DNA of 9,752 bases, from positions 1 through 9,752 of the forward strand of contig JAITMZ010000116.1 in the NCBI GenBank assembly GCA_031290725.1, read 5' to 3'. The notes under the pieces are model-generated. The model was not told the DNA's origin, did no database searches, and saw only the letters and a program-made list of their open reading frames with translations. Of this stretch, positions 5,619 to 9,752 are shown in pieces. Origin of the DNA: Spirochaetaceae bacterium. GTDB taxonomy: Bacteria > Spirochaetota > Spirochaetia > Treponematales > Treponemataceae. How positions within the stretch are numbered: the stretch's first letter is position 1; each line of letters starts with the position of its first letter. The position numbers and the translations under genes are program-made.

Positions 5619-7400
5619 ATGAAAACATCGGAAACACTGATTGCCACACTGCGGGAAGCCCCCGCCGAGGCGGTTATCGCCAGCCACTCGCTCATGCTGC
5701 GGGCGGGGTTGATTCGCAAATTGGGGAACGGCCTTTTTTCGTACCTGCCCCTGGGACTGCGGGCCTTCCGCAAGGTGGAACGTATCATCCGGGAGGAGAT
5801 GGACGGCATCGGCGCTTTGGAAATAAAGCCCACGGTGGTGGTGCCGGGAGAACTTTGGCGTGAGTCCGGCCGCTGGGATACTATGGGGGAGTCCATGCTC
5901 CGGATCAAAAATCGTGTGGGTCAGGAACTGGTGGTGAGTCCCACGGCGGAAGAAGTGGCGGCGGCCCTGATTCGCGGGGAGCTTGCCACCTACAAGCAGC
6001 TGCCCATCACCATCTACCAGATCAACACCAAATACCGGGACGAAATCCGCCCACGTTACGGGGTGATGCGGGGCCGGGAGTTCGTCATGAAGGACGCCTA
6101 CTCTTTCCACACCGACGACCCGTCTCTGGACGAAATGTACCAAAAGATGGGCCGGGCATACCGGAACATTTTTCGCCGTGTGGGTCTGTCCATCATCCCC
6201 GTACGGGCCGATTCAGGCGCCATGGGTGGGTCCGGCTCCGAGGAATTCATGGTAGAAAGCGAAGTGGGTGACAACACGCTGATACTCTGCCCCGCCTGCG
6301 GCTATGCGGCCAACGACGAAAAAGCCGCCTGCGCCCCCGACGACCTTCCCGGCGCTGCCACGGAAAAATCCCTCGAAAAAATCGATACCCCAGCCGTGCG
6401 TACCATCCCGGAACTCACGGCTTTCCTCAAAACCACCCCCCGTGTCTTCATCAAGACCCTGGTCTATCGCGCGGAAAACTGCGGTTCCAAGCTGGGGGAT
6501 GAAAAACCCGCCGTCCAGGGTACCGGCGCTGTGGGGAAAACGCGTTTCTTTGCGGTGTGCATCCGGGGCGACCTGGACGTGAACGAGGCCAAGCTCGCCG
6601 CCGCACTGGCCGCCGGCGAGGTGTCCCTGGCATCCGATGCCGAGGTGGAGCGGGTCACCGGTGCGCCAGTGGGGTTCGCAGGGCCGGTGGGCCTGAAGTC
6701 CGTACCGGTGCTCGCCGACTCCTCGGTGATGGCCCTCCACGATGCGGTCACCGGGGCGCTGGAAAAAGACCGGCACTACCTCCATGTGGAGCCTGGCCGG
6801 GATTTCACCCCCGCCCAGGTGTGCGACCTGCGTCTGGTGAAAGCCGGCGACAAATGCCCCCACTGCGGCGCGGGGTTCTACACCAAAAAGGGTAACGAGC
6901 TGGGACACATCTTCAAACTGGGCCGAAAATATACCGATGCCCTGCGCGTGACCTACCTGGACGAAACCGGCAAGGCCCAGACTCCCACCATGGGCTGCTA
7001 CGGCATCGGATTGGACCGCACCCTGGCCAGCATCATTGAAGAGCACCACGACGGGGCAGGGATTGTGTGGCCTATGGCCGTGGCACCCTACCATGCGGTG
7101 ATTGTGCCCATCAAGTACGAGGGTGCCATGCGGGATGCCGCGGACCGGCTCTGCGACGAGCTGGAAACGGCTGGTGTGGAGGTTCTCCTGGACGACCGCC
7201 CCGAGCGCCCCGGCGTCAAGTTCAACGACATGGACCTGATCGGCATCCCCATCCGCCTGGTGGTGAGTGATAAAAACCTGCCCAGCATCGAGCTCAAGAT
7301 GCGCGGCCAGGGCGAAGTTACCCTGGTGGCCATGGAAAACACCGCCGCCAAAGTGGCTGCCCTGGTTTCCCAAAGGGGAGTATCATCTGGGCATGATTAA
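5619..7400 (+). CDS. proS: Prolyl-tRNA synthetase, bacterial type with editing domain
   Basis: Class II synthetase that charges tRNA-Pro. The 593 residues are slightly longer than E. coli ProRS (572). Motif 1 region: LPLGLRAFRKVERIIREEM (43-61). Motif 2: YRDEIRPRYGVMRGREF (139-155), followed by VMKDAYSF. Motif 3: GCYGIGLDRTLAS (459-471). The C-terminal anticodon-binding domain runs from about 485 and includes LLDDRPERPGVKF. Between motifs 2 and 3 is the INS (YbaK-like) domain, about 224-408, that clears mischarged Ala-tRNA-Pro; its Lys279 (FIKTLVY) matches the editing lysine of E. coli. CPAC (224-227) and CPHC (413-416) flank the INS domain and could bind one zinc. An extra loop of about 20 residues (285-308, Gly/Lys-rich) sits inside INS compared with E. 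coli. The start MKTSETL aligns with the family. It has its own promoter, and the stop overlaps the HAD gene by 8 nt. Confidence 0.97.
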   Translation: MKTSETLIATLREAPAEAVIASHSLMLRAGLIRKLGNGLFSYLPLGLRAFRKVERIIREEMDGIGALEIKPTVVVPGELWRESGRWDTMGESMLRIKNRVGQELVVSPTAEEVAAALIRGELATYKQLPITIYQINTKYRDEIRPRYGVMRGREFVMKDAYSFHTDDPSLDEMYQKMGRAYRNIFRRVGLSIIPVRADSGAMGGSGSEEFMVESEVGDNTLILCPACGYAANDEKAACAPDDLPGAATEKSLEKIDTPAVRTIPELTAFLKTTPRVFIKTLVYRAENCGSKLGDEKPAVQGTGAVGKTRFFAVCIRGDLDVNEAKLAAALAAGEVSLASDAEVERVTGAPVGFAGPVGLKSVPVLADSSVMALHDAVTGALEKDRHYLHVEPGRDFTPAQVCDLRLVKAGDKCPHCGAGFYTKKGNELGHIFKLGRKYTDALRVTYLDETGKAQTPTMGCYGIGLDRTLASIIEEHHDGAGIVWPMAVAPYHAVIVPIKYEGAMRDAADRLCDELETAGVEVLLDDRPERPGVKFNDMDLIGIPIRLVVSDKNLPSIELKMRGQGEVTLVAMENTAAKVAALVSQRGVSSGHD

Positions 7401-8013
7401 AGCGGTGATTTTCGACTACGGCAATGTGATTTCTCTTCCCCAGGACGGGAGCGATGCCCGAGCCATGTCTGCCCTTACCGGAATCCCTGCGGATTTTTTT
7501 GCCGCACCGCACCAGGAATTCCGTGCGGACTTTGACCGGGGGATCATCGACGGCATCACGCTGTACCGGTGCCTCCTGGAATCCCGGGGGCGGCATGACC
7601 TGGCAGGGGACCCGGCGTTGCTCACCCGCCTGGCGGAACTGGAAGGCGCCAGTTGGGATACCCTCAATCAGGATGTAGTGGCGTGGGCGCTGGAACTGCG
7701 GCGCGGGGGTTTGAAGCTGGGCGTTCTGTCCAACATGCCCCACGAATTTCTCGCCCGCCACGAGCGCGACATCCCGGTCTTTACTGCTGCGGATTACGCC
7801 TGCTTTTCCTGCCGGGTGGGGCTGATAAAGCCTGAGCCGGAGATTTATTGGAATTGCCTGGCGGGACTGGCCGTAGCACCGGAAGAAGCGGTCTTCTTTG
7901 ACGACCTGCCGGAAAACATTGCGGAAGCCCAGGAACTAGGAATTCACGGCATATTGTGGGCCGGCCTGGATGCGGCTAAACTCGCCTGGAAAAAATTGTT
8001 AAAAAAAACATAA
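7393..8013 (+). CDS. HAD-superfamily phosphatase-like hydrolase (YihX-like subfamily IA)
   Basis: A 206-residue soluble HAD hydrolase. Motif I is VIFDYGNVI with the nucleophile Asp8. The +2 position is Gly rather than Asp, as in the YihX and epoxide-hydrolase N-terminal phosphatase group. Motif II is VLSNMP (Ser113), motif III GLIKPEPEIY (Lys146) and motif IV VFFDDLPENI (Asp170, Asp171). A helical cap lies at about residues 15-95. It is probably a phosphatase for a small sugar phosphate or nucleotide, but the substrate cannot be read from sequence. The missing +2 Asp may lower or change phosphatase activity. ATG 7393 overlaps the proS stop by 8 nt (ATGATTAA). The GGGGAG at 7375-7380 is 12 nt upstream, rather far, so coupling to proS is likely. 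The last codons include an A8 run (8001-8008). Confidence 0.88.
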   Translation: MIKAVIFDYGNVISLPQDGSDARAMSALTGIPADFFAAPHQEFRADFDRGIIDGITLYRCLLESRGRHDLAGDPALLTRLAELEGASWDTLNQDVVAWALELRRGGLKLGVLSNMPHEFLARHERDIPVFTAADYACFSCRVGLIKPEPEIYWNCLAGLAVAPEEAVFFDDLPENIAEAQELGIHGILWAGLDAAKLAWKKLLKKT

Positions 8014-8030
8014 AATCTTCCCAAAAACCC

Positions 8031-8059
8031 TTGACAGGTTCCGCGTATATGCGTAAACT
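8031..8059 (+). promoter_or_regulatory. potB promoter (leaderless type)
   Basis: A perfect -35 TTGACA (8031-8036), exactly 17 nt, then TAAACT (8054-8059, 4/6 to consensus). The potB ATG (8066) begins 6 nt after the -10, the same spacing as at proS. No Shine-Dalgarno is present. The 52-nt gap after the HAD stop (8014-8065) holds nothing else I can identify, and no terminator hairpin. Confidence 0.75.
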
Positions 8060-8065
8060 GTGGCT

Positions 8066-9049
8066 ATGAATAGCAAAGTCCAGCCTTTTGTTGGGGAACC
8101 CCGCGACGAGGAGTCCCTCGACAAGGAGCCACCCGGGCGAGTCTCGTCTCGTCGGCCACTCACGCCGGATCAGCGTGGTCGTCTTTTCGGCACGATATAT
8201 GCGTGGCCCATGGGTGTATGGTTCACGGTGTTTTTTCTGGCACCCCTGGTGATCATCTTCGCGTACAGCTTCATGCAAAAGGGTCTGTACGGCGGTGTGG
8301 AACCCCGGTTTTCCCTCGCCGCATTCCGTTCCATGTTCAACTCCCGGTACGGTATCATCCTGTTGCGCACCCTGGAGATGTCGTTGATCGCCACGGCGGT
8401 GTCGGTACTGACGGCTCTGCCCTGCGGCTATGCCATGGCCCGAAGCACCCATCAGACCCTGCTGCTGATTCTGGTGATTATCCCCTTCTGGACTAACTCG
8501 CTCATCCGCATCTTTGCCTGGATCACCATCCTGGGGAACGACGGGGTGATCAACAAACTGCTGCTGCACTTCGGTATCATCAAAGATTACCTACGGCTGC
8601 TGTACAACAAACAGGCGGTAATTTTGGTGAGCATCTATATGTACCTGCCCTACGCTATTTTGCCGATCTTCACCGCCATCGACCGGTTCGATTTTTCCCT
8701 GCTGGAGGCGGGGCGCGATCTGGGGGCTACCAAATTCACCGCCATGAGGAAGGTACTGCTCCCCAACATAAAGAGTGGGGTGATCACCGCCGTCATATTC
8801 ACGTTCATCCCCATATTCGGATCATACACGGTACCCCTGATTTTGGGCGACCAGGAATCGTCCATGGTAATCGGCACGTTAATCGCCTACCAGGTGAACA
8901 CCACCCGCAACTGGCCCTTTGCCGCGGCCTTCTCTCTGATCATCACGGCGGTGAGCACCATGGGCGTCCTTTGGATGATGGCCTCCAGCCGGGAAGAGAG
9001 CTCATCCAACAGCGCCAAAAACAATGTCCGGGAGGGTGAAAATGGATAA
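8066..9049 (+). CDS. potB: Spermidine/putrescine-type ABC transporter permease PotB
   Basis: Inner-membrane permease that pairs with PotC to form the channel of a polyamine ABC importer driven by the PotA ATPase, with PotD binding substrate. It has 327 residues and six predicted membrane segments (about 48-69, 104-124, 131-154, 184-203, 236-260 and 284-306). The stretch IPFWTNSLIRIFAWITIL (139-156) is typical of PotB. The cytoplasmic EAA loop, EAGRDLGATKFTAMRKVLLP (214-233), contacts the ATPase. A charged, Pro-rich N-terminal tail of about 45 residues is longer than in E. coli PotB, and the C-terminal tail is Ser/Asn/Glu-rich. ATG 8066 is chosen over a GTG at 8060, because the GTG directly follows the -10 box. 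No potA precedes it. It overlaps potC by 8 nt. Transport of another cation or organic substrate by this family cannot be excluded. Confidence 0.92.
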   Translation: MNSKVQPFVGEPRDEESLDKEPPGRVSSRRPLTPDQRGRLFGTIYAWPMGVWFTVFFLAPLVIIFAYSFMQKGLYGGVEPRFSLAAFRSMFNSRYGIILLRTLEMSLIATAVSVLTALPCGYAMARSTHQTLLLILVIIPFWTNSLIRIFAWITILGNDGVINKLLLHFGIIKDYLRLLYNKQAVILVSIYMYLPYAILPIFTAIDRFDFSLLEAGRDLGATKFTAMRKVLLPNIKSGVITAVIFTFIPIFGSYTVPLILGDQESSMVIGTLIAYQVNTTRNWPFAAAFSLIITAVSTMGVLWMMASSREESSSNSAKNNVREGENG

Positions 9050-9752
9050 TTCCTCTCTGTTCCTGCGCCGCCTGCTCGTGCTCTTCAACCGGCGCCCCGT
9101 GTCGGAACCCGCCAGACACGCGCGTCGGGCATTTCAGCAGAAACGCCTGTCCCTGTCGGCTTTTATTTTGGGTCTCACCTATGTGTTTCTTTTTCTGCCC
9201 CTGATTGTGACGGTCTTTTTTTCCTTTAACGCCAACAACGGCATCACCTTCACAAAATTTTCGGTGGTCTGGTACGATAAGCTCTTCACCGGTTCCAAAC
9301 CCCTGTGGGATTCCCTATACAACAGCCTGTTCATCGCCCTGGTGTCTGCGGCGGTCTCCACCGTGCTGGGCAGTCTGGCGGCCATCGGCCTGTCATGGTA
9401 CAAATTCACGGGGCGGAATTACATCAAGGCGGTGAGTTTCCTGCCCATGGTGCTGCCGGAGGTGATTGTGGGCATCTCCATGCTGATATTCTTCGCCCGG
9501 ATGCGGGTGCCCCTGGGAATGTTCACCGTAATTGCCGCACACATCACCTTTTGCCTGCCTTTTGTGATGCTCATGGTACGCGCCCGCCTGGATGAATTCG
9601 ATTTTTCCATCGTGGAAGCGTCCCGCGATCTGGGCGCCACCGTACGCCAGGCGCTTTTCCGGGTGATTTTGCCCGCCATTATGCCCGGCATCGCGTCCGG
9701 CTTTATGATGGCGATCACCATGTCGCTGGAAGATTTTATCATTACGTTCTTT
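9042..9752 (+). CDS. potC: Spermidine/putrescine-type ABC transporter permease PotC (3' truncated by window end)
   Basis: Second permease of the polyamine importer; 237 residues are visible and the frame is open to the last base. After a basic N-terminal tail of about 36 residues (rich in Arg, longer than usual) come membrane segments at about 39-61, 93-118, 129-152, 158-180 and 213-235. SFLPMVLPEVIVGISML (132-148) is characteristic of PotC. The EAA loop is EASRDLGATVRQALFRVILP (192-211), and SLEDFIITFF closes the window, where PotC proteins have SLDDFVITFF-like sequence. A strong GGAGG (9031-9035) lies 6 nt before the ATG, and the start overlaps the potB stop by 8 nt (ATGGATAA), so both permeases should be made in step. 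Roughly 25-40 residues are probably missing beyond the window, where potD or potA may follow. Confidence 0.93.
   Translation, partial: MDNSSLFLRRLLVLFNRRPVSEPARHARRAFQQKRLSLSAFILGLTYVFLFLPLIVTVFFSFNANNGITFTKFSVVWYDKLFTGSKPLWDSLYNSLFIALVSAAVSTVLGSLAAIGLSWYKFTGRNYIKAVSFLPMVLPEVIVGISMLIFFARMRVPLGMFTVIAAHITFCLPFVMLMVRARLDEFDFSIVEASRDLGATVRQALFRVILPAIMPGIASGFMMAITMSLEDFIITFF

Noticed and set aside
6213..7373. 386-codon open frame on the minus strand, antisense to proS
   Set aside because: The product is His/Gly/Gln-rich with no recognisable domain and lies opposite a fully conserved ProRS. Such frames are expected opposite G+C-rich genes with strong third-position bias.
8001..8008. A8 run near the end of the HAD gene as a programmed frameshift site
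   Set aside because: Only two codons remain before the stop, and no extended product of interest results in either shifted frame; most likely ordinary Lys codons.
8060..8065. GTG at 8060 as the start of potB
   Set aside because: It follows the -10 box directly, so it would lie upstream of the predicted transcript start; ATG 8066 is more plausible.
1..9752. CRISPR arrays, tRNA/rRNA genes, insertion sequences or phage genes
   Set aside because: No regularly spaced repeats, cloverleaf sequence, transposase, integrase or terminal inverted repeats were seen on either strand.

Overview
The window comes from a G+C-rich bacterial chromosome (by eye about 60% G+C, not counted) and carries densely packed housekeeping genes. 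I see no sign of mobile DNA, CRISPR, tRNA or rRNA. The best guess for the host is a spirochaete of the Treponema/Spirochaeta type. The reasons are a very large, multi-membrane-pass signal peptidase I, a MurA with Asp instead of Cys in the active site, and G/C homopolymer tracts. This placement is an inference and the window has no marker that settles it.

Layout. (1) Positions 1-161 are non-coding: short pentamer repeats, a GC hairpin and a promoter that almost touches the first start codon. (2) 162-4763 is a rightward run of four overlapping genes: lepB (signal peptidase I), pepT (tripeptidase), an 87-residue four-Cys TSCPD protein and murA (first step of peptidoglycan synthesis). (3) 4764-4908 is a convergent spacer dense in inverted repeats; one part fits an H-type pseudoknot. 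(4) 4909-5559 is ruvA on the minus strand. (5) 5560-5618 is a 59-bp divergent spacer with two back-to-back promoters whose -35 boxes overlap. (6) 5619-8013 is proS followed by an overlapping HAD phosphatase gene. (7) 8066 to the end is potB and the start of potC, the two permeases of a spermidine/putrescine-type ABC importer; potC runs off the window.

How it fits together. lepB and murA serve export and cell-wall building, pepT supplies amino acids from peptides, proS charges tRNA-Pro, ruvA acts in recombination repair, and potBC imports polyamines. No new multi-gene system is evident. The most interesting signal is in expression. Every gene that opens a transcription unit (lepB, ruvA, proS, potB), plus the internal TSCPD gene, has a sigma70-like promoter whose -10 box ends only 5 to 9 nt before the ATG, with no Shine-Dalgarno site, so the mRNAs should be leaderless or nearly so. 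Within the operons, four of the five junctions use an identical 8-nt stop/start overlap of the form ATGNNTRA.
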